A stretch of 64,000 nt of DNA from Arthrobacter sp. 24S4-2 (GTDB taxonomy: Bacteria > Actinomycetota > Actinomycetes > Actinomycetales > Micrococcaceae), in the NCBI RefSeq assembly GCF_005280255.1, contig NZ_CP040018.1, forward strand, positions 4,650,001-4,714,000. The letters are read 5' to 3'. Of the stretch, positions 25,770-35,311 are shown piece by piece; the stretch's first letter is position 1, and every line of letters begins with the position of its first letter. The notes below the pieces were generated by a model. The model was given only the letters and a program-made list of their open reading frames with translations. It did no database searches and had not been told where the DNA came from. The translations under genes were made by a program, and so were the position numbers.

Positions 25770-26642
25770 TCAGGATCCGGCTGCCTGCCGCAAGACCTGG
25801 CGCTGGCGGCCAAGCCCTTCGGCTTCAAGTTCCAGCACATCGCCATCCCGGAGGTAAGGAAAGCGCCCGGAGAGGGCCACGCCTTCGGGGGTGCCGGTCA
25901 GGATCACATCGCCGGCTTCCAGCACCATGAACTGGCTCAAGTGATGGACGATTTCAGGGACGTCGAAGATGAGGTCCGCCGTGGAGGAGTCCTGGCGGGG
26001 CTCGCCGTTCACCCAGGTCCGCAGGCGCAGGGCCGAGGCATCCAGGTCTGCGGCGGGCACGAACCACGGGCCCAGGGGCGTGGAGGCCGGGAGGGATTTC
26101 CCCTTCACCCACTGCCCCGCCGCGCCAGGCAGCTGGTAGTCGCGCTCGGAAAGGTCGTTGGCCAGCACATAGCCGGCGATTGCGTCCGCCGCCTCGTCCA
26201 CCGACCCCAGGTAAGAGGCGCGCCGTCCGATGACAACGGCCAACTCAACTTCCCAGTCGTACTTTCGGGAAAGCGGCGGGATGGGCGCGTCGTCGAACGG
26301 GCCAGCCACGGTATTGGCGGGTTTGAGGAAAACCACCGGGACGTCCGGAATTGCGGCGCCGGACTCGGCCGCGTGGCCGGCGTAGTTGAGGCCGATGCCC
26401 ACCACCGCGCCCGGGCGGGCCAGCGGGGCGCCCAGGCGAAGGGCGCCGGCGCCAGTAATCTCGGGCAGCGTCCCGGCGGCGAGCGCCTCACGGGCCTGCT
26501 CCACACCCCCGGTTTCCAGGAACGTGCCGTCAATGTCGGATGTGACGCCGGCGAGGGAATACCACTTCCCGTCGCCTTCCGGGCCGCCGTGCTGGACGGC
26601 CGGCTGTTCCTTGCCTGGATCTCCGAGACGCGCAAATTTCAC
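25770..26642 (-). CDS. fumarylacetoacetate hydrolase family protein
   Basis: A metal-dependent FAH-fold enzyme of 290 residues, in the group of acylpyruvate/2-hydroxyhepta-diene-dioate hydrolases. Markers are VVGIGLNYAGHAAESG, PVVFLKPANTV, the metal site DWEVELAVVIGRRA, and TGTPEGVALS. The GTG at 26642 is chosen because GAAGGAG lies nine bases upstream and the sequence VKFARLGDPG is a normal family start. The specific acyl substrate is not evident. Confidence 0.85.
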   Translation of the reverse strand: MKFARLGDPGKEQPAVQHGGPEGDGKWYSLAGVTSDIDGTFLETGGVEQAREALAAGTLPEITGAGALRLGAPLARPGAVVGIGLNYAGHAAESGAAIPDVPVVFLKPANTVAGPFDDAPIPPLSRKYDWEVELAVVIGRRASYLGSVDEAADAIAGYVLANDLSERDYQLPGAAGQWVKGKSLPASTPLGPWFVPAADLDASALRLRTWVNGEPRQDSSTADLIFDVPEIVHHLSQFMVLEAGDVILTGTPEGVALSGRFPYLRDGDVLELEAEGLGRQRQVLRQAAGS

Positions 26643-26764
26643 CGGTCCACACTCCTTCGTGCCTGTTCCAACTAGGTTCCGTGACCATGGAACCACGCAG
26701 CACCGCGTTGCCCCCAGCTGAACGAAATGTGACCGCCGCGGCCCTCCGGTGCCTGGCCGACGGT

Positions 26765-28557
26765 TCAGGTGCCGTGGACAGGTGCATCGCTGCGATGCAC
26801 GCCGTCCGCGTGCAGCTCCAGTGCACTCATGACCATCGCGAAGTGGCTAAATGCCTGCGGCGTGTTCCCGAGTTGGCGGCCGCTTTCCACGCCCCATTCC
26901 TCGCTGAGCAGGCCCACGTCGTTGCGCAGTGCCAGCAGTCTTTCGAACAGTTCCTTCGCCTCATGGCGCCGGCCCACTCCGATAAGGGCCTGCACCAGCC
27001 AGAAGGAGCAGGCAAGAAACACGCCCTCGTCCCCCGGCAGCCCGTCGTCGACCTCGGCCGGCCGGTACCGGAGCAGGAAGCCGTCGTGGGTGAGCTCCCG
27101 CTGAATCGCGTCAATCGTACCCACCACCTTGGGATCGTCCGGCGGCAGGAACCCGACGCGCGGGATAAGCAGCAGGCTCGCGTCGAGCTCCGGACGCCCA
27201 TAGGCCTGCACGAAGGTGTTGCGTTCTGCGTCGAACCCGTTCGCCATGATGTCGGCACGGATGGTGTCCCGCATTTCCTCCCAACGGTCGGCGGGGCCAA
27301 CCAGTCCGAAGTCGCGGACGCCCTTGACCATGCGGTCCGCCGCGACCCATGCCATCACTTTCGAATGCGTGAAGTGGCGGCGCGGGCCGCGCATTTCCCA
27401 CAGGCTGTTGTCCGGACCCTGCCAGGCGCCCTCCAGGTGTTCCATCAGGGCAACCTGGACGTCCCAGGCCTCGTCGGTGTGCTTCAGCAGGGAGTTGCGG
27501 GTCAGGGCAAGGCAGTCCAGTACTTCGCCCCACACATCCAGTTGGAGCTGCCCGGCGGCGCCGTTTCCGATCCGCACCGGGGCGGACTGCTCGTAGCCCT
27601 CCAGCCACGGGAGCTCCATCTCCGGCAGCCGGCGCTCCCCGTGGATGCCATACATGATCTGAAGGTCCGCCGGGTCCCCGGCCACCGCCCTCAGCAGCCA
27701 GTCCCGCCAGGACGCGGCCTCGCCCGTATAACCGGCGGCGAGCAGTGCCTGCAGAGTGAGCGTGGCATCGCGAAGCCAGCAGTAGCGGTAATCCCAGTTG
27801 CGGGGTCCGCCCAGCTGTTCGGGCAGGGACGTGGTCACCGCCGCCACAATTCCCCCGGTGGGGCATAGGTCAGCGCCTTGAGCGTGATCAGCGACCGCTG
27901 GATGGCTTCCCTGTACGGGCCGGTGATCTTGCATTTCGCAGACCATTCCCGCCAAAACGTCTCGGTCGATTCGAGGACCGCCTCCGGGTCGAGGGACCGC
28001 GGGCGGCGGAGATGGCTGGGCGTCCATGTCAGCACGAACGGGATCCTGTCCCCCGCCCGGACGGTGAAGTCACTGACCGTCTGCATACGTTCGCCGCGCA
28101 GGGGTACATCAGTGACCAGGTAGGCGGCATCCGGCCCGGCGATGGCGTGGATGCCGTAGTCGTCGTGCCGGACCCAGGGCACGATGTGGCCGTAATCGAA
28201 CCGCAGCGCCAGTTCGCCGCGCATCCTGACTGTTCCACGGACGCCGACCACTATCCGTACGATGTCAGCCACCTCGTCACGCGGCGGCATGAAGTCGATG
28301 ACCTTCACCTTGCCGCCGGGCGTTTCCCATTCGGTTTCCAGAATGAGCGTGCCCTTGCGGTAGTGGCGTCGTGTGCAGTCTCCGGCGCCAGCGGGCGCCA
28401 ACAGCCACCGGCCAGCCTTCGGGGTGTCCAGCAGCGCGTTGAAGCACGCCGGCGAATCAAACCGCGGAAGGCACAGCCAGTCGATGGAACCTTCGGTGCT
28501 GATGAGCGCCGCTGTGTGCAGGTCGCCCACCATCGCGTAATCCTCGATGCGTGCCAT
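26765..28557 (-). pseudogene. glycoside hydrolase family 15 protein (glucoamylase/trehalase-like), one frameshift
   Basis: An alpha-glucan or trehalose hydrolase of about 597 residues when repaired. The N-terminal beta-sandwich reads MARIEDYAMVGDLHTAALI and GSIDWLCLPRFDSPACF; the (alpha/alpha)6 barrel carries NWDYRYCWLRDATLTLQALL with the general acid region and GHPWN-like EEWGVESGRQLGNTPQAFSH. The frame breaks at 27860-27863 (a G run of four): one frame ends LTYAPPGELWRR and the other resumes TGGIVAAVTTSLPEQLGG. One more base gives a continuous family sequence. Confidence 0.8.
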
Positions 28558-28686
28558 GGGACTTACAGTGCCACACCCGGTCTGAGGCGACTACTATCCA
28601 AGGCATGCTGCCACGGAATTGCGAAAAGCTCCGCCCGCCCGTATCCGCCCCCGCCTCCGCCTCCGCCGACTGACGGCAGGGGACCT

Positions 28687-29418
28687 GTGGGGATTCGCAT
28701 CGGCACCTCCGGCTGGAGCTACGACCACTGGGAGGGCGTGCTGTACCCGCCGGGCCTTCCGGCGCGTGACCGGCTGGCGCACTACACGGCACGCTTCAGC
28801 ACGGTGGAACTCAACGCGAGCTTCTACCGCTGGCCCCGGGAGGCTTCGTTCGCGAGTTGGCGCCGCCGCCTTCCCGAAGGGTTCGCCATGTCGGTCAAGG
28901 CACCGCGCGGCCTGACCCACGGGAAGAAGCTCTATGGCCCCGAGGTCTGGGTGGATCGGATCATCCGGTGCTGGCATGAACTGGGCGACAAACGTGCCGT
29001 GCTGCTGGTCCAGCTCCCGCCGGATTTTGGCCGGGACGATGCCCGCCTCGCTTACTTCCTTGGGGCGCTGCCGCCGTGGATCAGGGTGGCCGTGGAGTTC
29101 CGTCACCCCAGCTGGGACCACCCTGACGTTTACGCCCTGCTCGAACGGCACCAGGCGGCCTACTGCATCATGAGCGGCGCCAACCTGCCGTGCATCCTGC
29201 GGGCCACGGCCCCGTTCGTCTATGTCCGGTTGCACGGGCCGGACCACCAGTACCTCTACGGCGGTTCCTATTCAGAGGAGGACCTCCGCTGGTGGGCTGA
29301 CCGCATCCGGGAATGGCAGGGGTCGGGTAAGGATGTGTTCGTCTATTTCAACAACGACGGCGGCGGTAACGCCGTGCGCAACGCCGACACCTTGCGGTGG
29401 CTGCTCGGGGACGGCTGA
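28687..29418 (+). CDS. DUF72 family protein
   Basis: A 243-residue TIM-barrel protein of the DUF72 (YecE) family. It begins VGIRIGTSGWSYDHWEGVLYP, followed by RLAHYTARFSTVELNASFY, VKAPRGLTH, LVQLPPDFGRD, VEFRHPSW and FVYFNNDGGGNAVRNA, all hallmarks of the family. GTG 28687 is chosen after AGGGGA; the much longer open frame upstream lacks family similarity and runs over the GH15 gene on the other strand. The biochemical role of the family is unknown. Confidence 0.85.
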   Translation: MGIRIGTSGWSYDHWEGVLYPPGLPARDRLAHYTARFSTVELNASFYRWPREASFASWRRRLPEGFAMSVKAPRGLTHGKKLYGPEVWVDRIIRCWHELGDKRAVLLVQLPPDFGRDDARLAYFLGALPPWIRVAVEFRHPSWDHPDVYALLERHQAAYCIMSGANLPCILRATAPFVYVRLHGPDHQYLYGGSYSEEDLRWWADRIREWQGSGKDVFVYFNNDGGGNAVRNADTLRWLLGDG

Positions 29419-29530
29419 CTTCCCTGCGGACTTTGAGTCGCGGATTCCGGTTGCTGACTTCACCGCGCGGCCACCTGCTGTTGTTACAGAACCCCGGTGC
29501 CGCACAGCCCCGTTGTGGCAGAGTGGAGGC

Positions 29531-30589
29531 ATGGAATTGGCGTCGCAGGAATCACCGTTGCCGGGAAGTCACGCACTTCGGCTGGCACACAAGGTCTCGG
29601 ATACGGCCAACAACGTCCGCATCCAGCTGGCCCGGCGCTGGAATTTTGCTGCGCAGACCGTTGCCTACCAAGGCTACGGCTCCACTTCGTGGGTGCGGAT
29701 CCTTGGCCGTGTGGTCCTGACCAGCAAGACAAAACCGGGCAGCCGGGCTGAGCACGCCGCCAGGAACGGTACCCAGAACGTCCGTGGCTGGAGGGCGTTC
29801 ACCAGTGTGCCCCTGCAGTTCACCGAGGTGGAGATCGAAATCGAGGGCGTCACCACGCGCGTCAATGCGGACCGCGGCGGCTTGGTGGACACGGTGGTCA
29901 ACGTTTCGCTCTCCCCCGGCTGGCACACGGCAACGCTGCGCGCCGAAGGCACCGAAGCGGTGCTGGCCAACATCCTGGTGATCGGACCTGACACCAAGTT
30001 TGGCATCGTCTCCGACATTGACGACACGGTGATGGTCACCGCCCTCCCCCGGCCCTTCCTGGCTCTCTGGAACACGTTTGTGCTGAGCGAGCGCGCCCGG
30101 ATGGCCACTCCCGGCATGCCGGTTCTGATGGACCGGCTGGTAGTGGAGCACCCCGACGCCCCGGTGATCTACCTGTCCACCGGGCCGTGGAATGCCGCCC
30201 CGACGCTGGCTCGGTTCCTCAGCCGCAACATGTATCCCGCGGGTCCGCTGCTCCTGACGGACTGGGGGCTCACGCAGGACCGCTGGTTCCGCAGCGGCCA
30301 GGAGCACAAGAACGGAAACCTGGACCGGCTTGCCCGGGAATTCCCGGACGTCCGGTGGCTGCTGATCGGGGACAACGGCCAGCACGACGAACAGATCTAT
30401 TCCAGGTTCGCACGTGACCACGGCGACCGGGTGGCCGCAATCGCCATCCGCCAGCTCTCGGTAGGCGAATCTGTGCTGGCCGGCGGCCACTCGGAATCCG
30501 GGGATCACAGCGCCTCGGCGGTCCCGTGGATCTACTCCCCCGACGGCGCCGGCATCTCGAAGGGCCTTGTCGACCTGAAGATCGTCTGA
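29531..30589 (+). CDS. App1 family phosphatase (DUF2183)
   Basis: A 352-residue protein with the App1 catalytic domain, HAD-like and related to yeast phosphatidate phosphatase. The DxDxT-type motif is GIVSDIDDTVMVT near residue 160; VIYLSTGPWNAAPTL and LLIGDNGQHDEQIY supply the later motifs. The N-terminal ~150 residues form the usual beta-rich region. ATG 29531 follows GGAGG closely. It may act on membrane lipids or phosphorylated polymers; the bacterial substrate is not known. Confidence 0.85.
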   Translation: MELASQESPLPGSHALRLAHKVSDTANNVRIQLARRWNFAAQTVAYQGYGSTSWVRILGRVVLTSKTKPGSRAEHAARNGTQNVRGWRAFTSVPLQFTEVEIEIEGVTTRVNADRGGLVDTVVNVSLSPGWHTATLRAEGTEAVLANILVIGPDTKFGIVSDIDDTVMVTALPRPFLALWNTFVLSERARMATPGMPVLMDRLVVEHPDAPVIYLSTGPWNAAPTLARFLSRNMYPAGPLLLTDWGLTQDRWFRSGQEHKNGNLDRLAREFPDVRWLLIGDNGQHDEQIYSRFARDHGDRVAAIAIRQLSVGESVLAGGHSESGDHSASAVPWIYSPDGAGISKGLVDLKIV

Positions 30590-30664
30590 CCCAAGACACT
30601 CTCCCCGCCGGCCCCGCGTGCGGCTGCCGGGCGTCCGCCGGCCCCGCGTGTGTGAGGCACCGGG

Positions 30665-32215
30665 TCAGGCCACCGGCTCCGGTTCCCCTTCAGCCGCGGG
30701 CGGTTGAGCCGGCTGGGCGGGGACGGAGCCGGCGTCGGATTCTTCCGTCGTGGCGGCGGCCACCGCGGCGGCCCTCCTCCGCTCTGCCTGCAGCTCCTGG
30801 AGCCAGTAATAGGATGCTTTGGGCGTCCGGTCCAGAGTGTCGAAGTCGACATGCAGGAGGCCGAACGGCTGCTTGTAGCCGGCTGACCACTCAAAGTTGT
30901 CCAGCAGGGACCACACGTAATAACCGCGCAAATCAACCGATTCCGCAGGACCGCCGGGGGCCGTGGCCATCAGGGCGCTGGAAATATGTTCGGCGAGATA
31001 ACGCAGGCGACGTTCGTCCGGAACGATGGTCCGGCCCCCGGCCACGTCACGGACAACTGTGTCCTCAAAGCTTGCCCCGCCCTCGGTAATGAATACGGGT
31101 GGAAGGTCGGGGTAGCGCTCGGCCATTTCCGCGAGTGCCACTTGCATGTAATCAGGCCTGATCGGCCAGCCGTAGGCGGTTGTTTCTGAATCAGGGAACG
31201 CGGTGATGTGGAAAGGAGCACCCGGCGCGGTTCCGCTGAGATCGTCACCCATAGCCTCTGCCATGCCTGTAGGTACAGCTCCCTCTCCAGGGCCGGCGGC
31301 GACACGGGTTGGCATGTAGTAATTCAAGCCATAGAAGTCCACTGGCCGCGAGATCAGTTCCATGTCTTCGTCTGAGGGGCTGAACGGGGTGAAGAACGTG
31401 GCAGCCCGGATGACGTCCGGGTACTTTCCGAGCAGGACCGGGTCGGCGAACAGCCTGTTCTGGAAGATGTCCATGAGGCCCGAGCTCAGCTTGTCCAATG
31501 GGTTGCCCGAAGCGGGAACCATAGGTGAGTACACATTTGTCATGCCGATTTCGCCGTGGACTTTCGCTGCTCGCAGCGCCTGCATGGCCAGGCCGTGGCC
31601 AAGCAGTTGGTGATGGACGGTGGGTAGGGCCTGAAGGAGCTGCGATTCGCCCGGTGCATGAAGGCCAAGCGCGTAGCCGTTGGTGGTCACTGTGGCGGGT
31701 TCGTTGACCGTCACCCAGCGGGCCACCCTGTCTCCATAGGCCGCGGCCGCAATCGCGGCAAACTCACCTAGCCGGTAGGCCGTGTCCCGGTTCATCCAGC
31801 CGCCGGCCTCGTCCAGGGGAAGCGGCGTGTCCCAATGGTAGAGGGTCACCATCGGCGAAATACCACTGGCGAGCAACTGGTCCAGCAGTCTGTCGTAGAA
31901 ATCGAGCCCCGCCCTGTTGACCGGGCCCTTGCCGCCCGGCTGGATCCGGGACCAGGACAGTGAGAACCGGTAGGAGTCGATCCCCAGTTCCTTCATCAGG
32001 GCAACGTCTTCGGGCATGCGGTGGTAGTGATCGCAGGCCACTGCGGGGCTGTGGTTCTCCACAATCGCCCCCGGCTTCTTAACGAAAACGTCCCAGCCGG
32101 ATGGTCCACGGCCATCCTCGTCCAGCGCACCCTCAATTTGGAAGGCGGCGGTTGCGACCCCCATGGTGAAGGACGGCGGGACCATGGCGGCCATGTCTTT
32201 GGCGGAGAAGTTCAT
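30665..32215 (-). CDS. GH1 beta-glucosidase
   Basis: A 516-residue family-1 glycosidase cleaving beta-linked glucosides. FTMGVATAAFQIEGA opens the barrel, the acid/base Glu is in WVTVNEPATV, NYYMPTRV follows, and the nucleophile Glu is in FITEGGASFEDT, where most members have TENG. GYYVWSLLDNFEWSAGY and FGLLHVDF close the barrel. An acidic, Ala/Pro-rich tail of about 30 residues follows. It is cytoplasmic since no signal peptide is seen. The family assignment is firm; only the Asn to Gly change is notable. Confidence 0.93.
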   Translation of the reverse strand: MNFSAKDMAAMVPPSFTMGVATAAFQIEGALDEDGRGPSGWDVFVKKPGAIVENHSPAVACDHYHRMPEDVALMKELGIDSYRFSLSWSRIQPGGKGPVNRAGLDFYDRLLDQLLASGISPMVTLYHWDTPLPLDEAGGWMNRDTAYRLGEFAAIAAAAYGDRVARWVTVNEPATVTTNGYALGLHAPGESQLLQALPTVHHQLLGHGLAMQALRAAKVHGEIGMTNVYSPMVPASGNPLDKLSSGLMDIFQNRLFADPVLLGKYPDVIRAATFFTPFSPSDEDMELISRPVDFYGLNYYMPTRVAAGPGEGAVPTGMAEAMGDDLSGTAPGAPFHITAFPDSETTAYGWPIRPDYMQVALAEMAERYPDLPPVFITEGGASFEDTVVRDVAGGRTIVPDERRLRYLAEHISSALMATAPGGPAESVDLRGYYVWSLLDNFEWSAGYKQPFGLLHVDFDTLDRTPKASYYWLQELQAERRRAAAVAAATTEESDAGSVPAQPAQPPAAEGEPEPVA

Positions 32216-32256
32216 CGGCTTGACACCTTATGTAGTTACCGGGTGGTGGATTGATT

Positions 32257-32646
32257 TTAGTGGACCGCCTCGTCTGCGCCGAAGAGAAATTCCTTGGCGT
32301 GCCCCAAGGCTTTCTTGAAGGCATCATTGCGGAGCGTGACCAGGTGCTCGGAGTCGTCCGCGGAGGCTTCAAGGTATCCGGTGAAGCCCGGCCGCAACAC
32401 CCAGATGTCCCCGGAGGGAGGGAGGTAAAAGACACCGAAGGACCGGTGCTGGCTGTCATCAGGTGTCCAGATTGGGACTACGGCCAGCGCCGCGCCTGTT
32501 TCGGGGTGGATCCACTGGGCCCGCGGGAGCGGCTCCTCGTGGGCTTCGGGGTCGAGGAATGGTGCGGTGCCCATACCCCAACGTTGTTCAAAGCGTTCGT
32601 GGAACGCGGGAATCAGATGGGAATCATACCGGCGCCATGCGCTCAT
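32257..32646 (-). CDS. hypothetical protein, 129 residues
   Basis: Not recognised. It is a soluble protein starting MSAWRRYDSHLIPAFHERF with GTAPFLDPEAHEEPLPRAQW and FGVFYLPPSGDIWVLRPGF. It has a good AAGGAG site six bases before the ATG. It lies 41 bases upstream of the GH1 gene in the same direction, so the two may be cotranscribed. Confidence 0.7.
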   Translation of the reverse strand: MSAWRRYDSHLIPAFHERFEQRWGMGTAPFLDPEAHEEPLPRAQWIHPETGAALAVVPIWTPDDSQHRSFGVFYLPPSGDIWVLRPGFTGYLEASADDSEHLVTLRNDAFKKALGHAKEFLFGADEAVH

Positions 32647-32739
32647 GGACTGCTCCTTCTTTTGTTATCCGGCTTTTGTTATCCGGGCCCGGCCCATTGA
32701 CCGGCCCAACGTGGGCCCCCGCCTGGTGCCCGCTAAGTG

Positions 32740-33108
32740 TCAGGTCCCCGCCCAGGGCCCCCGTTCCCAACGGACAGGTCTAACCCGAAGCAGGGGAGGC
32801 TGTTCGCTTTGGACTCGGCGCACCGGAACACTGCGGGCCCCGCTGCGGTAGGTGTTCGGGGCGGACAGCGTTCTGTCGTATTCGGCACGGGTCATCGGAT
32901 CCCGAAGCACCGCAAAGGCCTCCATGATTTCCGGCAGGCTGTCCGCTCCGCCGCTGTCCGTGCCGTCGCCGGCAGCGGCGCTGCCGGAACCGCCCGGGAC
33001 GTCGGGATGGTGGATCCGCATGAGGGCCCGGTAGGCACGCGAAATTTCCTGTCGGGTGGCCGTCCGGGCCACCTTCAGCACCGCGTAATAGTCCGGCTGG
33101 CGTCGCAT
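32740..33108 (-). CDS. J-domain co-chaperone
   Basis: A short DnaJ-like protein whose J domain occupies most of the chain: DYYAVLKVARTATRQEISRAYRALMRIHHPDV with the HPD tripeptide, then ILRDP-type AFAVLRDPMTRAEYDRTL. It lacks Gly/Phe-rich and zinc-finger regions. It follows hsp20 in the same direction, implying a stress operon. The ATG at 33108 is used; an in-frame TTG at 33159 would add 17 residues and cannot be excluded. Confidence 0.75.
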   Translation of the reverse strand: MRRQPDYYAVLKVARTATRQEISRAYRALMRIHHPDVPGGSGSAAAGDGTDSGGADSLPEIMEAFAVLRDPMTRAEYDRTLSAPNTYRSGARSVPVRRVQSEQPPLLRVRPVRWERGPWAGT

Positions 33109-33182
33109 GTCCTTGGTCCCTGGTGCGTGCGCGGGGCGCTTGCCGTTCGTCAACGGCAAACGCCCAGGGCCTCCGTTGCCGG

Positions 33183-33611
33183 CTAAGTGCTGATTTCGTG
33201 CATCCTGCCCTGTTTGCTTTCGATTTCGATCTTGCGGGGCTGTGCCTGGGCGGCGACCGGGATTCGGAGCGTCAGGACACCGGCGTCGTAGCTTGCCTTG
33301 ATCTTGTCAGTCTCCAGCGTGTCACCGAGGATGAGTTGCCGGCTAAACACACCGCGGGGCCGCTCGCCGACCACCAACTCCACATTGGGTTGCGTGGCAT
33401 CGCGCCGCTCGGCCCGTACCGTCAGCACGTTCTTCTCAATACTGAGGTCAACGGAGTCGACGTCGACGCCCGGCAAATCAAACGCGACGACGAACTCCCC
33501 GTCTTCCTGCCACGCATCTATCGGCATGGCCGCCGGACGGGCCGCGGTTCCAAATACCTGCTGGGTCAGCCTGTCCAGTTCACGGAACGGGTCCGTGCGC
33601 ATTAACATCAT
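33183..33611 (-). CDS. Hsp20/alpha-crystallin small heat-shock protein
   Basis: A 142-residue holdase chaperone. It begins MMLMRTDPFRELDRLTQQVFG and contains the alpha-crystallin domain with FDLPGVDVDSVDLSIEKNVLTVRAER, RGVFSRQLILGDTL and ASYDAGVLTLRIPV; it ends in an IxI-like IEIES. GAAGGAG is six bases before ATG 33611. The gene is divergent from an HspR-type repressor. Confidence 0.92.
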   Translation of the reverse strand: MMLMRTDPFRELDRLTQQVFGTAARPAAMPIDAWQEDGEFVVAFDLPGVDVDSVDLSIEKNVLTVRAERRDATQPNVELVVGERPRGVFSRQLILGDTLETDKIKASYDAGVLTLRIPVAAQAQPRKIEIESKQGRMHEIST

Positions 33612-33691
33612 TTCCAACTCCTTCAGCATTTGGTGTTGTTGTTTCCAGGGCTACCCGCCAGCGATTACCTGTCGTGGCGGATATAGATTTT

Positions 33692-33720
33692 TTATAGCAC
33701 TAGTGAGAAACTGTGGCAAG
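33692..33720 (-). promoter_or_regulatory. hsp20 promoter with palindromic spacer
   Basis: On the minus strand TTGCCA (33720-33715) and TATAAA (33697-33692) are 17 bases apart. The spacer contains CACTAGTG, an 8-bp palindrome well placed for a repressor to block polymerase. No canonical HAIR element (CTTGAGT-N7-ACTCAAG) was seen in the region. Confidence 0.6.
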
Positions 33721-33750
33721 GGAAACGCACCAGGAATTCCAAGGAGGAAC

Positions 33751-34047
33751 ATGCCAGCACACGGAGCAGAGACCGGCGTGTACGCCATCTCCGTAGTGGC
33801 CCAACTGCTAGGCACGGGCCAACAGAACATCAGGCTCTACGAGCGGCGTGGCCTGCTCACTCCGGACCGTACGTCGGGAGGAACCCGGCAGTACAGCGAT
33901 TCGGACCTCGCAGTACTAAAGCGCATCGGCGAACTGCTGGACGAGGGGCTCAACCTGGCCGGGGTGGCCAAGGTGCTGGAACTCGAAGCGGCAAACGCCA
34001 AGCTCCGGATCGACCTGAAAAGGGCCCGGGCGCGTTCAGGGGCCTGA
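33751..34047 (+). CDS. hspR: MerR family regulator, HspR-like
   Basis: A 98-residue winged-helix repressor starting after AAGGAGGAAC. GVYAISVVAQLLGTGQQNIRLYERRGLLTPDRTSGGTRQYS is the MerR/HspR helix-turn-helix and wing, followed by a short coiled-coil region that lacks metal-binding Cys. Divergence from hsp20-dnaJ suggests it controls that operon, as HspR does elsewhere. The precise name is by analogy. Confidence 0.8.
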   Translation: MPAHGAETGVYAISVVAQLLGTGQQNIRLYERRGLLTPDRTSGGTRQYSDSDLAVLKRIGELLDEGLNLAGVAKVLELEAANAKLRIDLKRARARSGA

Positions 34048-34054
34048 GCGGGGG

Positions 34055-34366
34055 TTACTTGCTCCCGCCGGCGATCAGGTAGGACTCCTCCAGCAGCTCT
34101 CCGAGTTCCTTCACGTCGACCCGGTCCAGCCGAACCAGCACCAACTGCGGCGACCGCTCGTGGTGGGGAGTCCAGAAGAAGGTATGCGGGTCAGTTCCGG
34201 CCAGGGCTTCCCGCTCACCGGTTTTCAGGGTGAGGACCCCGTCCTCCCAGATCCGGGCCATGAGCGTCCGGGCGAACCATGCGGGCCGGTTCCAGCTGGG
34301 CCTCTCTGTGACTCCCGGCAGGGCCAGGCAGATGCGGCGGACGTCCATTTCAGTGACCATGGCCAT
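34055..34366 (-). CDS. MmcQ/YjbR family DNA-binding protein
   Basis: A 103-residue protein of the MmcQ/YjbR (CyaY-like double wing) fold. It has VRRICLALPGVTERPSWNRPAWF, LTLKTGEREAL and an HHERSPQLVLVRLDRV strand region. It overlaps the end of the PAP2 gene by one base and is likely translated with it. The role is unknown; members bind DNA or small partners. Confidence 0.8.
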   Translation of the reverse strand: MAMVTEMDVRRICLALPGVTERPSWNRPAWFARTLMARIWEDGVLTLKTGEREALAGTDPHTFFWTPHHERSPQLVLVRLDRVDVKELGELLEESYLIAGGSK

Positions 34367-35148
34367 CAGCTTTCGACGGTGTCCGCCTTGGACAGTTCCC
34401 CGGTGATCTGTTCGCCCGGAACCCGGGCGGTGCGCCAGGTGTCCAGTGCGATGACAGCACCCAGGACCACAAAGGAAATGAACAGCGATGCCAGCGCGTC
34501 ACTGACCCAGTGGTAGCCGAGATAAAGCCGGCTGATGGAGGCCAGGAAAATCCCCAAGCCGGCAGCAGCGAATCCTGCCACCGCGGGCCACGTGCTTTTC
34601 CGCCGCGAGAACACCAGGAAAGCGGTGACCAGGAGGAAATCACAGGCACCCAGCACATGCCCGGAGGGGAAGGAGAACGTGACATCCGGGCCGAACAGCA
34701 TCAGATCCAGGGGCGGGCGCTGCCTGCCCACGGACCGTCCGATGATCTGCGCCAGCGCAACGCCGGTGAGCATTGCCCCGGCCAACAGCAAAGGGCGCCA
34801 GGCGTGCTTGGCGGCGATGCCCCAGACCACGGTGACCACCAGGACGATGATCGGCAGCGCCACCGGCCCGAAAACGATCGCCAGGAAAATCATGGCGGCG
34901 GTGAGCGGCTCTGACCGCTGGCCCACCAACCAGGAACGGACAGGCTCGTCCATGAAGACCAGGCCGTCCCTTCCAAGGACACCCGTCAGGGCAAGGACGA
35001 ACAGGCCGGCGCCGAGGACCATCAAAATCGCGGCGATCCGGTAGAGATTCTTCCGCGAAGCCTCGCTCATGTAACGCTCTTCAACCACGAATTTGTCGTG
35101 GAAGACCCGCCACCAGTGAGGCGATTTCCGTGATCGATCTTCAGCCAT
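34366..35148 (-). CDS. PAP2 family phosphatase, integral membrane
   Basis: A 260-residue membrane lipid phosphatase. The three PAP2 motifs are present: GRSVGRQRP, TFSFPSGH and SRLYLGYHWVSD. About six transmembrane segments are visible. It probably dephosphorylates undecaprenyl pyrophosphate or phosphatidate outside the membrane. ATG 35148 is used; an internal ATG at 35070 would remove a 26-residue charged leader. Confidence 0.88.
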   Translation of the reverse strand: MAEDRSRKSPHWWRVFHDKFVVEERYMSEASRKNLYRIAAILMVLGAGLFVLALTGVLGRDGLVFMDEPVRSWLVGQRSEPLTAAMIFLAIVFGPVALPIIVLVVTVVWGIAAKHAWRPLLLAGAMLTGVALAQIIGRSVGRQRPPLDLMLFGPDVTFSFPSGHVLGACDFLLVTAFLVFSRRKSTWPAVAGFAAAGLGIFLASISRLYLGYHWVSDALASLFISFVVLGAVIALDTWRTARVPGEQITGELSKADTVES

Positions 35149-35311
35149 CGTGCCGCTTCCGCCTCAGCAATTGTGAAAGATGTGTCTCCGCTGAAGATTA
35201 TCCCTGTTCCGCGATTTTGGCTTGCGCCGGGCCGGGACGCCCGGGCCGGCGGCCATGCGGGCAGCGGCCCTTCCGGCACGCGCCGGGCGGCCGTGACGGT
35301 AGCCTGACTGA

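Noticed and set aside
28012..28686. long in-frame extension upstream of the DUF72 gene
   Set aside because: It lies opposite the GH15 gene, has shadow-like composition and no family similarity; GTG 28687 has a ribosome site and fits the family start.
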